Positions 53,901 through 63,337 of a stretch of 64,000 bases of DNA are shown piece after piece. The stretch is taken from the NCBI RefSeq assembly GCF_031877795.1, contig NC_133971.1:14734325-14798324 (forward strand), given 5' to 3'. Every line of letters begins with the position of its first letter. The stretch's first letter is position 1. The translations under genes and the position numbers were made by a program. This DNA is from Strix aluco. Its lineage: Eukaryota; Chordata; Aves; Strigiformes; Strigidae. Under the pieces are notes generated by a model. It saw nothing but the letters and a program-made list of their open reading frames with translations, searched no databases and had not been told where the DNA came from.

Positions 53901-56900
53901 AAAGTGGGATTACTTTAAGATTACAGGATAGCATCATATGTATTAACTGAACACTACAAAACTTAGAAATAATGATCAGAAGAAGTTTCATACCTTTCAG
54001 GTTGTTAACAAGCACATGCAATAAAACACAGAATTCTGTTGAAATGAAATTGCAATTCTTAAAGAAGCTTGGTAGAGGCAAATCTTACATTTGCTTGTAC
54101 ACAGCAGCAGCATACATGCACTGCTAACCCTTTAAAAGTTGCAAATCTAGAATTGTTTCAAGCTGAAGTAACATCTCAAAAGAATTACAATTTCTCTATG
54201 CTTTTTTTTAAATGTACATACTAGTAGATCCCATCCTTGATGATTAAGCAGCAGCTGACTTCTGAATACAGTAGACAGTAAGAAATAACTGCAGTTCCAT
54301 TAAAAAAATAACTTAGCAGCCATTCTGAAGTTGACAATGAACAGCCATTTCTAAACATGTAAATCTGACTCCACAAAGCCACAGGAGTGCCAACAGGACA
54401 CCACTGAAGCACATACTGCTAAGATCATTTCCCCAGGGGTGAAGAAAAAGCATATGAATCTATCAGCTTCTGAAGTTTAGCCTGGGGGAACTCCCTCCTT
54501 GCCCCCAGCCAAAACCAACCCACAAGCTATTGTGAAATTATGGATCATAGCAATTATATTTGCCTAAATAAGCTTTAATCAAAATAACTGGGCAACTCTC
54601 TTGTTTCAGAAGTATGAAACCTTAGCATAGTTGAGCTACAGTTTGTAAATGAACTAAATCCAAATGGGAAGACCCATATGGCAAAGCCTTTTCATTTTGA
54701 ACCAGGTGAACATTTTCAAACAACTTTTGTCCATCACTTCTATCCACAAAACATCCATACGTAGACACGAGGACAGATGGCTATAGAAATTCATGCCCAT
54801 AGTGATGTTAAGATTATGAAGAGATGATCTAAGAGGTCTACATACCACAACTAAGAGAGTCTGACAGGAGTGGTAGTATCAGCAGTGTTTTGTCCTGCCT
54901 CACCTTTCAAAGTACATTTTGATTAAATGAAGCTGACCAAAGGCACTTGCAAGATAACAGAGAACTAGGAAAGCATCAAAAATGAGCAATGGTACAAACA
55001 AAAGCCTTCAAGAATCACTCCCACATGACCATCATGTCTTTCTGATACTCCTATTCCCTGGCAAACAAACCTGATTTTGTCTAAAGCTCTGTCACAGAAC
55101 ACAACCTCTGGAAAAAAAAAGAAGAGGGTGACAGTTTATTTAGATGCTTTCTGATCCCTGAAAACACACCTGTCATCACTGTGCTTCTCAGAAAGCACTG
55201 GAATGACTTGTACCCTAGGCAAACTCAGACTAAGTTCTGGACTCCTTATGCAAACATCAATATACAATAGTAGTAAGCCGTTAAATATCAGATGCCTATT
55301 CTGTGATGGATCTATCAAGTCTCTCGTCACGTGAGCTGTTGAAATATGAGTATGCACACTTGCCAATGAAGAAATTTTGAAGTCTGCATTTAAATTTATG
55401 GTTTGTTCCTTTTACCACTGCAGGAGCATTCAGAACAGCAACATAAGGAATGGTATTGAAGAATTATCACAAGTGTGAGAAGAAGCAGGACACAGTTACT
55501 GGTATCAATAAATGACAGGGTCTTTCATAATTCAAACGATGGTACAAAAGACTGTTTGAAGTAGGAAGCTTTCACATTTAAGTCAAGAACTGCCCATGTG
55601 AATTACTTCATCTGAAAGAAGTCTAAACAACAACTTATAAGAACTATCAATTAACCCGTTTCTCCTATATGTACTGGTACTGTCAACATTTAGTATTTTC
55701 TTCACTAGGCACCTAATTAGTTCACTGGTATCAAGCCCCCTGCCCCCCGCTCCCGCCATCAATTCCACAGTCTACTATGAGTGACATCTTATTCTACAAA
55801 TTCTTAGGAGTACTGTCCCCAGGAAGGCACTGCAATCTAAGAGTAGTAAGAGTTCACTAACAGAGGTTTCCCAAATGGAAATCTACTTTCCCCCCTCCCC
55901 CCACTCCCCCCCAGTTGTGGTCCTCAATTCAAAAGTCATTTTAGATGCTACCCATTCTTGAAGTCCACTAGTTTGCAACATAACTGTTATGTTTTTCTAC
56001 TTACTATCCATCAGCACCAAGAGAAGTAACATTACTAAATATTTATAGCTTTTCTCCAAACAATACCATGATTAGAAGCTAGACAAGATGTAATTACACA
56101 AATTAGTTACAACTGTGCATCAATACTTCTTCCAGTATTGCCAATAATTTTACTACCTCACTGTAGCGGGAAACTTACAAAGTTTAGTACTGAAGAGTTT
56201 CTGGACTAAGCTGAGTATATGCCTTGCTTCAGTCTTCTGATTTACCTGAAATATGATATTAAAATTAAAGAAAAAAGTTGGTATCTCTCATTTAGATGTT
56301 CCAAGTAAGCATGCTTTACTTTTCACATAAAATTAACTCTTAGAATAAGACATGAACACGTATGCCAACACATTCCACAGTCTACATATTTCATACAGCA
56401 AAAGCCAGACAGAACAATCCACATTCAATATGCAAAGTAACTATCAGACATTCACAGATCATAGAACTTGATGAAAACCTAACCCCACTTACACAAACTT
56501 GTCCCTTCCTTCCTTTTCAATGATGCTTCAATTCTCTCAAAATTATGCTCTATTTAGATCTTTTTTGTTACATCTTTTCTCTCAACCTAAATTCTACTTC
56601 AACATTTTCTCTCACCAAAAATACCTAAGATATTTTGCATATGAAACTCCTTCTCATGCCTGCTCACTAAAATTAGTCGCTATGAAACTAAATGAAATTT
56701 AAAAATAGTACTTAATAAAAGTTGCATCTAAAATGAGTTAAAATTCTCTAAACAATTTTCTCCATGATTCTAGACAACTTCTCTGTTTTGTTGCGTTTTT
56801 TTTCACTTATGCAGTGAAGTTAATGCTTATTTTTGAATGTTTTGTTGGGTTAAAGAGTTATAGGGTTACATTCATATCTGCAACATTATTGGGCCCACAG

Positions 56901-59900
56901 TTCATAGCTATTACGAGTGCAAAAATACGTTATTAAAGCAAAAGGATTTGACCATTCGTTTCTCATTTTAGAATCCCACCTTATAAAAGCACGTACACTT
57001 TAAAAACAGATTTCGTTTTAACTATGTATGTTTTAAATTACTTACTGGTTCTTCTTTAACCAACAGGCACAAGTCACCATCACTGCTACGAGTGCCAAAC
57101 CCATTCAGCGAGGACCCAACCAAAAAGAGTCTGCTCTCTGTTAACAGAAGAATCACAGAATAAAAACTGATGTGACATATCATAGTTTAAAAGGAAGGAA
57201 GAACTGCAAACCTGAAGAACATTCAAACTGATATTAAGTAATCAAATTCAAAACATACGTGGAAAAATTTGTTGAATTTCTCTCTGGAGTTGTGTTCTGC
57301 AGAGCTCTTTTCTGTTCAAATCACAGGTCTGTTGCTGACATGCTTGAAACAACTCCAAAACCTGCTGACTTAACTTGACACACACATTCAAAAATTAAAG
57401 ATACAGAGAAGTGAACATTCTTGCCTGCCAGAGATGCAATTACATGAAACACAGAAGACGGCATTAAAAAAAATCTAGCTTCATTTTGCACAACCTATTC
57501 CATTGTCTAGTTTTACCACTCTTGAATTCATATTGAACTCCTCCCTGAAGAGATTTCTTCAAAGTTTTTAAATTTAAATTTAAATCTGTGCAGTGCAATC
57601 TGTTATAAAATGTCTGTCCACAGAAAATAATTTTTGTCTCATCAGTATCTGCAGCCTTTCAGGGAAAAAGCAGTGAAAAACCAGAGATAACTTCTGCTGA
57701 CTTTAGCATCAACAGTTTGCCTACCAGTAACAGAGAGAAAAATATTAAAACTGATTTAAGTTAGCTTTCTTTTTTTATCCCACACAAACTATTAAAGAAG
57801 TAGTCATATCTTTGGTGGAATGAGGTATTAACTGTTTCTCTCTCACAACACTGTTATATGCTATAATCAACAGGCATATTTACACTAAAAAAAAAAATAT
57901 CTTCTGTCATGTTGGTGTAGATAAGACTGATTAGCCATATGCTTTTTTTAATTAAAAAAGAACAAAAAACACAGTTCCAACTCCACTGCCCACCTAAAGA
58001 AGACATCCTCTTCTATATTCCAGAACAGCTAGGACAGGAACTTTTATCTTCTTCTGAAGAGGGACAGAGGGCATCTTTACAGGCCAAATACTGTATTTAT
58101 TCAGAATGGGCTTCTCTCACATTACCAGGACGTTTTCCTCTTTCATCAGGATTCTCCCCCTCCCCAATTATGTGACAAACAGACCATCCCTCCAATTTCT
58201 ACTTCCTGGAGCAGACACATAGGTTTCCTGACATTAGTATGGAAACCAAACACCACAAGTGAACAACACCCCTACTTCCCAAAAATGCTCCAGACATACA
58301 CAAGGAGGCTATATAGGGCCATACTGGCAGCTGCATTTATTGCTATTTCTTCTAATGACAGCCTAGCAATACAGACCCCATGACCCTGTCGAAGAACCTT
58401 GCAGAAATGTCTGTAGTCTCCCACAGCAGCATTGGACCCTGCCTACTCAGAAGGCACAGAAAGATATTACCTTATCTTTGGCCACAGGGAGCACCGTTTC
58501 TATAGGGTCTGGAAACACAGTATCTCGCAATGGAGGGACACATCCTGGTCTGTACTGTGCACGGAACAGCGGAGATTGAATTGCTCCTGGGAAGGAGCAT
58601 CTACGTTCTTCTGGAAAAGGCACTGCTTGGTCAACTACAGTTGTTTCAGAATGACGTGAATGAAACCGTGGCCTTTTGACATCACGTGAAAGACTTTCTT
58701 CACTTGGTCTCCTGACAGGGGGAAGAGAAAGAGACAGTAAATCCTCTAGTTCACAAGCTCCAACCTATGGCTAAAAGACAATAGCTACAAAGTACAAATA
58801 CCAATGCTTAATTACGTGACTATTTCACTAAAAGGAAGTATTCTAGAGAACAACATGCGTGCCCATGCCAGATATTAGGTGAAATAAACCTGGAATGGGA
58901 AAAGAGAACACATAACTGCAAAAGTGCAGCCACCCCTGAAGTGAACTGATACAACTGCTTTACAAGAGTGACTGTATTAACCAACTGAAACCTAAATGGC
59001 AAGTTCAGTTAAGCGGGGCAACTTTGAAACCTGGTTGTACTAGTTTGGTGACAACATACTTCTTTTTCAAAAGATACATACAGATTATGTAAGGGTACTT
59101 TTCTTTTAAATCAATGTAAGTGCAGTGAGAAGTTTTGCGAGTTCTGAACACCTAGTGATGAACAAAATAAATTCAGAGGTGGGGACTGGAGAAAAAGAAA
59201 CTTACCACAACACCCATTCAAAATGTAGCATTTGTCTGCATCTTTGATTGTACAGACAGTAAACTAATCTGGGCAAAAAAGAACCACTATTCATTTGACA
59301 AATAGAACTAATGATTGTATTAAGCTACACTGGTCATAAACGTAATGTCTCATTTTCAAACTGTAGTCTGTATCTCCTCATTAAGTCATTTGTCACAGGA
59401 ATTCAAATATATTTGAAGAGATATACCGATCTTAAGACAGCCGCTTGGCATCTGAACCCTTTATTGAGAAAAAGTTGTACTGAAAGCTGACCAGTGGTTG
59501 AATACCGTGGTCCACCCACAGTAAAGAATAAAAGAGGACTTTAATGTTCTGTTTATACATCAAGTATTGCATAACATTAACCAGTGTGGGGATACTTACA
59601 CATTTTTTAATGCCATTTGTAATTATTTTCTCATCCGTTAAATTTGGAAGAGAAATAGCATACAGGAAATAATTCTGAATACATAAAGCTTCCTCCCTAT
59701 CAGCTGATTCATAAATTATTACAAAACACATATCATCTACTATTTCTGAGCTGGTAAGAAGTGATTTCTTTCTAGAATGTTAAAAGAAAACAAAACCATA
59801 CTTTCATCTGAAATTCCTTTCTGTTGCAACTAAAGTAACAAAGGAAGTTATGTAAATTCAAGTAAATTTATTTTTTAAGAGGTATGTTTCTGTAAAATTC

Positions 59901-61316
59901 CTCTTTAAAAAAAATCAACCTACGTATGTTTGAGTTTAGCACTTTATGTGAAAAATAAAGCATCACATAATTAAGAAAATCAGGAGAAACATCTAGTGTT
60001 TCATCAGAAAATCATCACAATTCCTGTAAAACACTGAAGGTGCAGTCTTACTCTTAACTTGACAAATTAACAGGAAAAGAAACTCAATTTATTGGCACAA
60101 ACCCTCTTATAGTCAAGCACACACAGACTACGATCTCTTATAGTATTAAAATAAAATATGTAGATCACAGTTCTGTAAGGCTACAGCTGTTGGAAGAGAA
60201 AAACTACACATACTAAGTCACTTTGAGTATTAAAATTCTCAAAAGCAGGTACATGAACAATTTAAAGAGCTACAACATGGCCTGTTTCACCAAAAAACAT
60301 TTTATTCAGTACTGCAATTTCTAACAAAATTCAAGCTGCACAAGAAACTGATATTAAGACAACCTTACAACCAGAATTAATCACACACACACAAAGAACT
60401 TACTTTCTTCTTCGGAATGACATGGGGGCCTCAGACGTATTTACTGGACTGCCATTTGCGTAAGTCATTGGCTGCGTTGTAACAGCTGGAATAGTTGCAA
60501 GGTTCCCACTCAAGAGAGCCCTGGGAAGATTACAGTCCATAACGTTTATTCAAATGATAACTAAGATGTTTTTTATGGTTTGGTAGTTTCTGTTAAGTGA
60601 ATATTGAACCCAGAAAGTACTGTCATTTTTTTTCTTAGAAGCAATACATGTGTCTTTTCTACTCAAAATGAAGAGATATTTCAGTATGTATCTTTCATCA
60701 AAAAACCCAGAAGATGGTCATTCTTCACAGCACATATGTAATAAGAAGTTAGCAAACAAATTAACTTAAGGTACTGTCAAATTCAAGAGCCTAAAGAACA
60801 CTATAGTGTCTTCAAATCTAGCCCCAAGAATAAATGTTTCTTCCCCTTCTCAGCTTCTCCTCGCTTTCCCCAGTAAACAAATACAATTGAAGATCTTTAA
60901 AACTGAACTGTGGATTATTAACTCTATCAGTGCAACAGCATCTCATGCATTACGCACAATGTAGGAGAACATTAAAACTTACAGGTCATGAACAGAAATG
61001 ATACAGCTCTGTTTTACACATGACACCATCCTATTTTTGAAGTTTGGTGCAGTTTAATGTTAAAAACTGAAAAATATCCTCCATAAACAGAAATACTTCT
61101 TTCAAAAGATCATTAACTCTCTTGCAACCCAATCCCCACTATCAAATCTTACTGTACTTACGCTGCATTCTGAAAATTAAACTCAGCATCAGCAATTTGC
61201 TGGCGAGAGAGAAGAGTAGGTGGTATATTTAGAGGAAGCTTATTGAAGAAATCACTCTGTTGTTGATGTTTTGGAGGGAAGGGTGGACGACCCAAGTTGG
61301 AGGAATTTCGGAACAT
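17915..61316 (-). CDS. TENT2: TENT2 (PAPD4/GLD2) poly(A) RNA polymerase, complete coding region in 14 exons
   Basis: GLD2 is a non-canonical, template-independent poly(A) polymerase. It extends cytoplasmic mRNAs and adds single A residues to some microRNAs, recruited by RNA-binding partners because it lacks its own RNA-recognition motif. Exons on the minus strand: 61316-61162, 60520-60404, 58711-58471, 57373-57259, 57137-57046, 56245-56179, 49894-49825, 45216-45140, 43058-42930, 39027-38984, 32336-32200, 25485-25394, 20995-20916, 17989-17915. They sum to 1,491 nt (496 residues; human form 484). All junctions are GT-AG and in phase. The low-conservation N-terminal third (about 1-170) has a bipartite basic signal, RRRKR (88-92) and KRPR (103-106). 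The nucleotidyltransferase core has GSS (217-219), catalytic D229 and D231 in SSDGDLC, and D291 in VEFDLNVNN. The PAP-associated region contains [17 protein letters not shown] (398-414). I see no disabling change. Confidence 0.97.
18119..18178 (+). repeat. GT-rich low-complexity tract
   Basis: GGTTTGTTTTGGGGG-type words with a T-run at the right end; similar to 17051-17157. An inverse-complement version (A/C-rich) lies at 42516-42570. Confidence 0.7.
19549..20590 (-). mobile_element. CR1 LINE, 5'-truncated, ORF2 C-terminal half plus 3' UTR
   Basis: Read on the minus strand, it covers the end of the reverse transcriptase domain and the conserved C-terminal segment of CR1 ORF2. Landmarks are [53 protein letters not shown] and LDGALSDLV, then the 3' end near 19549 (AACCATTCTATGAT in this sense). 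The reading frame is broken once near 20183. The catalytic motif reads FAND where active CR1 elements have FADD. It is a dead copy, not a host gene. Confidence 0.92.
20916..20995 (-). CDS. TENT2: TENT2 coding exon 13
   Basis: Acceptor CTTGCAG, donor CAG/GTAAAA. Encodes [20 protein letters not shown] and onwards to EFLQ (residues 446-472), near-invariant in GLD2 proteins. Confidence 0.97.
20996..25393 (-). other. TENT2: TENT2 intron 12
   Basis: No interspersed repeat is recognised with confidence. From about 23790 to 24760 the plus strand is unusually C/T-rich (most marked at 24241-24740), giving short open frames that do not resemble known proteins. Confidence 0.85.
25394..25485 (-). CDS. 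TENT2: TENT2 coding exon 12
   Basis: Acceptor TTCCCTAG, donor G/GTAAAA. Encodes [20 protein letters not shown] and onwards to NKFICIE (residues 415-445). Confidence 0.96.
26317..26340 (+). repeat. (TAAAC)n microsatellite, about five units
   Basis: TAACTAAACTAAACTAAAC and one more unit follow each other; simple pentanucleotide repeat in an intron. Confidence 0.85.
30826..31404 (-). mobile_element. Solo LTR, avian ERV-L-like, with 5-bp target duplication
   Basis: A 579-bp element. In its own (minus) orientation it begins TGTCCTGGTTTCAGCTGGGA and ends GGTTTAAACCACCACA, giving TG...CA ends. ATTTT at 30821-30825 and again at 31405-31409 is a perfect 5-bp target-site duplication, the length typical of ERV-L. 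A TATA-like stretch lies near 31138 and ATTAAA at 30951-30946. The element has the same terminal motifs as the LTR at 61742-62341. No internal coding region flanks it, so it is a recombined solo LTR. It lies in TENT2 intron 11 in the sense direction. Confidence 0.85.
32200..32336 (-). CDS. TENT2: TENT2 coding exon 11 (PAP-associated region)
   Basis: Acceptor TTTTGACAG, donor GA/GTAAGT. Residues 370-414, from [14 protein letters not shown] to [16 protein letters not shown], the signature of the PAP/25A-associated domain. Confidence 0.97.
32337..38983 (-). other. TENT2: TENT2 intron 10
   Basis: Mostly featureless AT-rich sequence. Exceptions are a G-run motif on the plus strand (32967-32991), a short GAAGAAATTT/GAAGGAATTT tandem near 37850-37880, and a GC-richer patch (36317-37082) with overlapping short open frames on the minus strand that I cannot assign. 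Confidence 0.85.
38984..39027 (-). CDS. TENT2: TENT2 coding exon 10 (44 nt)
   Basis: Acceptor TTTTATAG, donor CCA/GTAAGT. Encodes [15 protein letters not shown] (residues 355-369). Too short to stand out by open-frame length; found by phase and similarity. Confidence 0.95.
39028..42929 (-). other. TENT2: TENT2 intron 9
   Basis: No mobile element recognised. An A/C-rich low-complexity stretch lies at 42516-42570. Short open frames at 41.2-41.6 and 42.3-42.6 kb overlap on both strands and look like chance. Confidence 0.88.
42516..42570 (+). repeat. A/C-rich low-complexity tract
   Basis: AACAACAAAACACAACAAAA followed by ACCAAACAAAAAACCCACA; the reverse complement resembles the two GT-rich tracts near 17-18 kb. 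Confidence 0.7.
42930..43058 (-). CDS. TENT2: TENT2 coding exon 9
   Basis: Acceptor TACTTGCAG, donor A/GTAAGT. Encodes [19 protein letters not shown] through [15 protein letters not shown] (residues 312-354), the central-domain helices that form the nucleotide pocket; almost every residue matches the mammalian enzyme. Confidence 0.97.
43059..45139 (-). other. TENT2: TENT2 intron 8
   Basis: Contains a short CR1 fragment (44796-44938). A 113-codon minus-strand open frame at 44379-44038 has no recognisable similarity and includes a Lys-rich low-complexity section; I treat it as chance. Confidence 0.88.
44796..44938 (+). mobile_element. CR1 LINE internal fragment (reverse transcriptase region)
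   Basis: About 140 bp closely matching 46815-46945 of the larger CR1 copy downstream, including the shared CTTGTCTCTAAATT, GAGAGACATGGA and TTGATGGATGGACCAC segments. It is truncated at both ends. Confidence 0.8.
45140..45216 (-). CDS. TENT2: TENT2 coding exon 8 (third catalytic Asp)
   Basis: Acceptor CCCAATAG, donor A/GTAAGT. Encodes [19 protein letters not shown] and onwards to RTYAY (residues 286-311); Asp291 is the third metal-binding carboxylate. Confidence 0.97.
45965..47905 (+). mobile_element. CR1 LINE, about 1.9 kb, ORF2 (most of RT through C terminus) plus 3' UTR
   Basis: The plus strand begins with the CR1 segment before the reverse transcriptase ([18 protein letters not shown]) and continues through [46 protein letters not shown] and [19 protein letters not shown] to the 3' UTR, which ends near CCATTCTACGATTCTG. 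The frame is broken by stops and shifts (near 46392, 46990 and 47300), so it is inactive. It shares the FAND catalytic-site change with the copy at 19549-20590. It was inserted opposite to TENT2 transcription. Confidence 0.92.
48833..48929. repeat. 97-bp direct duplication, copy 1
   Basis: Identical to 50094-50190 except one base (A at 48867, G at 50128). Starts AAAAATGCACTAAACATTAG and ends GGTTCTACAA. Not similar to the CR1 or LTR elements here. Confidence 0.9.
49825..49894 (-). CDS. TENT2: TENT2 coding exon 7
   Basis: Acceptor CCCTTTCAG, donor AG/GTAAGT. Encodes [19 protein letters not shown] and onwards to RDKV (residues 263-285), a core strand of the nucleotidyltransferase fold. This 70-nt exon lies between two near-identical 97-bp copies (48833-48929 and 50094-50190). 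Confidence 0.97.
50094..50190. repeat. 97-bp direct duplication, copy 2
   Basis: Second copy, 1,261 bp from copy 1 and in the same orientation. TENT2 exon 7 (49825-49894) lies between the two copies. Confidence 0.9.
53049..53163 (+). mobile_element. CR1 LINE 3' UTR fragment
   Basis: Contains TTGGACCAGATGATCCCTGA, GGTCCCTTCCAA and the terminal TATTCTATGATTCTGTGA, a typical CR1 3' end of a different subfamily from the copies at 20 and 46 kb. Heavily 5' truncated. Confidence 0.8.
56179..56245 (-). CDS. TENT2: TENT2 coding exon 6
   Basis: Acceptor TTTCAG/GTAAAT, donor T/GTAAGT. It encodes [20 protein letters not shown] and the following KL (residues 241-262). Relative to the longest human form the exon lacks four residues (CFFQ) at its start; no AG upstream would supply them. 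Confidence 0.93.
56246..57045 (-). other. TENT2: TENT2 intron 5
   Basis: 0.8 kb, AT-rich, no repeat or other element recognised. A 67-codon plus-strand open frame (56499-56702) appears to be chance. Confidence 0.88.
57046..57137 (-). CDS. TENT2: TENT2 coding exon 5 (catalytic GSS and DGD motifs)
   Basis: Acceptor GTTAACAG, donor CCA/GTAAGT. Residues 210-240 hold the nucleotidyltransferase signature: [17 protein letters not shown], with metal-binding Asp229 and Asp231. The upstream intron is only 121 nt. Confidence 0.97.
57259..57373 (-). CDS. TENT2: TENT2 coding exon 4
   Basis: It encodes [20 protein letters not shown] and onwards to IQQIFP, a helical segment leading into the catalytic core (residues 172-209). 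The acceptor used here is GTCAAG/TTAAGT, which keeps the conserved LSQQ. A second acceptor CAGCAG/GTTTTG lies 12 nt downstream in the same frame. Confidence 0.93.
57374..58470 (-). other. TENT2: TENT2 intron 3
   Basis: 1.1 kb. A stretch near 57487-57560 is faintly similar to an inverted CR1 3' region (CAACCTATTCCATTGTCT), too weak to call. Otherwise featureless. Confidence 0.85.
58471..58711 (-). CDS. TENT2: TENT2 coding exon 3
   Basis: Acceptor CCCTGTCAG, donor AAG/GTAATA. It encodes residues 91-171, including the basic cluster DVKRPRFHS and the ending PVAKDK. The matching human exon also ends at KDK. The open frame on the opposite strand here is a shadow. Confidence 0.95.
58712..60403 (-). 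other. TENT2: TENT2 intron 2
   Basis: 1.7 kb of AT-rich non-coding sequence. A 99-codon minus-strand open frame at 59731-59432 has no recognisable similarity and no matching phase to the flanking exons. Confidence 0.85.
60404..60520 (-). CDS. TENT2: TENT2 coding exon 2
   Basis: Acceptor TTCCCAG, donor AA/GTAAGT. It encodes residues 52-90 plus two bases, a Ser/Thr/Pro-rich linker ending in the first half of the basic signal (FRRR). This stretch is much diverged from the mammalian sequence. Confidence 0.93.
60521..61161 (-). other. TENT2: TENT2 intron 1 (between the first two coding exons)
   Basis: 0.64 kb, no element recognised. Confidence 0.88.
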
Positions 61317-61353
61317 GCTACTTTCTATCTGAAGTGAACATGTATCCTTTTAC
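61162..61353 (-). CDS. TENT2: TENT2 start exon (5' UTR end plus residues 1-51)
   Basis: ATG at 61316-61314 begins [20 protein letters not shown], matching the GLD2 N terminus. The coding part is 61316-61162 and ends with GC before GTAAGT. An acceptor after a T-rich tract (AATGTAG) places the exon start at about 61353, leaving a 37-nt 5' UTR piece in this exon; further leader must come from upstream exon(s). Confidence 0.92.
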
Positions 61354-61741
61354 CTACATTAAAAAAAAAAAGAAATTAGGCAACAAGAAATAATAGTTAC
61401 CTTTTAAACTCGTGATTTAAAAAAAATCAAATAATCTAGAATGTATTTCCAGAAATTGCTGAAAAGAATTGTGATTCTGGGCTCATTTTATGTCCTTTCA
61501 GGACAAGAAACAAATAAAATTACTATATACTTTTAAATTTCACAAATACTACTTACTTTACTGATGTTTAAAAGTGCATTTTTATTTGATCCCCTCCACT
61601 TTAACTTTAGAAAAATTACATGACACAAGACATCAGAGTTTTCATCTCAAGGAAAAGTAACATATTACAGTGGAATATGCTTCTTACTTCAAACATTCCA
61701 CAATGAGGTTCACAATACATGGAAAGAAACACTTGACTACA

Positions 61742-62341
61742 TGTTCTGGTTTCGACTGGGATAGCTTTTCTTCTCAGATAATTTTTTTTCTTCGTAACCA
61801 GAACAGTGCTGTGCTTTGGATTCAGTATGAGATTTGGTATGAGAAGAATGTTGATAATACACTGATGTTTTCAATAGGTGCTAAGAGATCAAGGACTCTC
61901 CAATTCCCCATGTCCTGCACGGTACGCAGGTGTACAAGCAGCTGGGAGGGAGCAGAGCCAGAGCCCCGGACTCAAATTAGCCAGTGAAATATTCCATATC
62001 ATGTAATGTCATGCTCAGTACATAAAGGGAGGTCGGTCGAGAAGGAGAGGGTTGTCTCTCGCTTCCAGGACTGCAACTGTGGGATCTTGGTATTTTGGGA
62101 TCGCTAGCTGGGAATGGGCTGGGTATCAGTCAGCAGGTGGTGAGCAATCGCATTGTGCATTACCCATTCTTACCTTCTATTATTGCTATTGTTTTATTTT
62201 ATTTCAATTATGCGACTGCTTTTATCTCAACCTACAAGTCTCCCTTCACCCCTCCAATACTCTACCTCGATCCTCTGGGCAGGGGAGGGTAAGCGAGCAG
62301 CTGCGTGGTGTTTGGCTGCCAGCTGGGCTTAAACCATGACA
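61742..62341 (+). mobile_element. Solo LTR, same ERV-L-like family as 30826-31404
   Basis: A 600-bp element with TG...CA ends: it begins TGTTCTGGTTTCGACTGGGA and ends GGGCTTAAACCATGACA. Flanks are CTACA (61737-61741) and CTGCA (62342-62346), a 5-bp target duplication with one mismatch. A TATA-like ACATAAAG lies near 62021. Homology to the other LTR is visible along its length, e.g. the segment ending TTTATCTCAACC and the terminal GTGTTTGGCTGCCAGC versus its counterpart. It is antisense to TENT2 and about 390 bp upstream of the start exon. Confidence 0.82.
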
Positions 62342-63337
62342 CTGCATCATAAGAACATGAAGATGCAGCTGATCATGAGCTATAAGTAAAATTAATTTTT
62401 CTTTCATGACATAATAAGCAAAGAAGCAGCCAAATGATGACAGCAATTGGAAAGTAATCTACTCATGCTTTAAGAATATCATATACATAGTGTTATTTTA
62501 TGTTTGTACTTACTGAATGGATTCTGTGATAGAAAAATGTAGGCTCACTATCTTTTAAATTTAAAATTGATTCTGGCACACCTGACTGCTGTTTGATCTT
62601 GCACACAGAAGCGCTGGATGAAAGCGAAAATCTTTGCCCCTATACCAGGTTAAACTGTATTGCATCCATTTTGCAAGTCATCAGTACTTTAAGCTCAACT
62701 TATATCTTGGAAACAATGTAAGTTCACATTTTACATTGGAAAAAACATATCAGAAGATTTTTAAAGCCAGTTGTCAGTACTGTGCATATTTCTTATCTGC
62801 AGTGAAAATCTGACATTATTTTCAAGTTTCTTCAATGTTTTTTTACTTCAATCTTAAACAAAAACCCTGCAAACAAAGAATATGTGTCACTGACAAACAC
62901 AGTTGTATATGATTGATCTTAATACTCTGCATATGAATATTTATCCAGTTACAAGAGTAACAAGTTTTTAAAAACAATTTTTAACTGGAACATTTAGAAG
63001 TCATAAGAGCAATGACAGTATTTCCCTAACTGTTACCCAAAGATCTTTTTATCAACCCAATGCTACAGTAATACAATTGGAAAGAGTGCCAATAGGTCCA
63101 CAGCCTGGCATAGAAATCCTGTCACCACACAGTAGTCTAAGTTTGGAATAAAATTAAAGTACCACTTTCAGGTTCTCTCAATTACCAAACTAAAAAAAAG
63201 GAAAATAAATACACATATAAAACTATATTAAGTTACGTTAATAGGCATTATCTCATACACTGAAATAAAATCAGTTATTGTTAACTCTACTCTAAGGTCT
63301 CACTGTTACCATAGTTTAGAAGTCTTCTTTCACTTAC

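Larger units (their letters stand above)
49895..56178 (-). other. TENT2: TENT2 intron 6
   Basis: Contains copy 2 of the 97-bp duplication, a CR1 3' fragment (53049-53163) and two C-rich tracts (55736-55757, 55890-55912) that are G-rich in the TENT2 transcript. No other element is recognised. Confidence 0.9.

Noticed and set aside
57487..57560. Possible very old inverted CR1 3' fragment
   Set aside because: Only a few words resemble CR1; similarity is too weak without an alignment.
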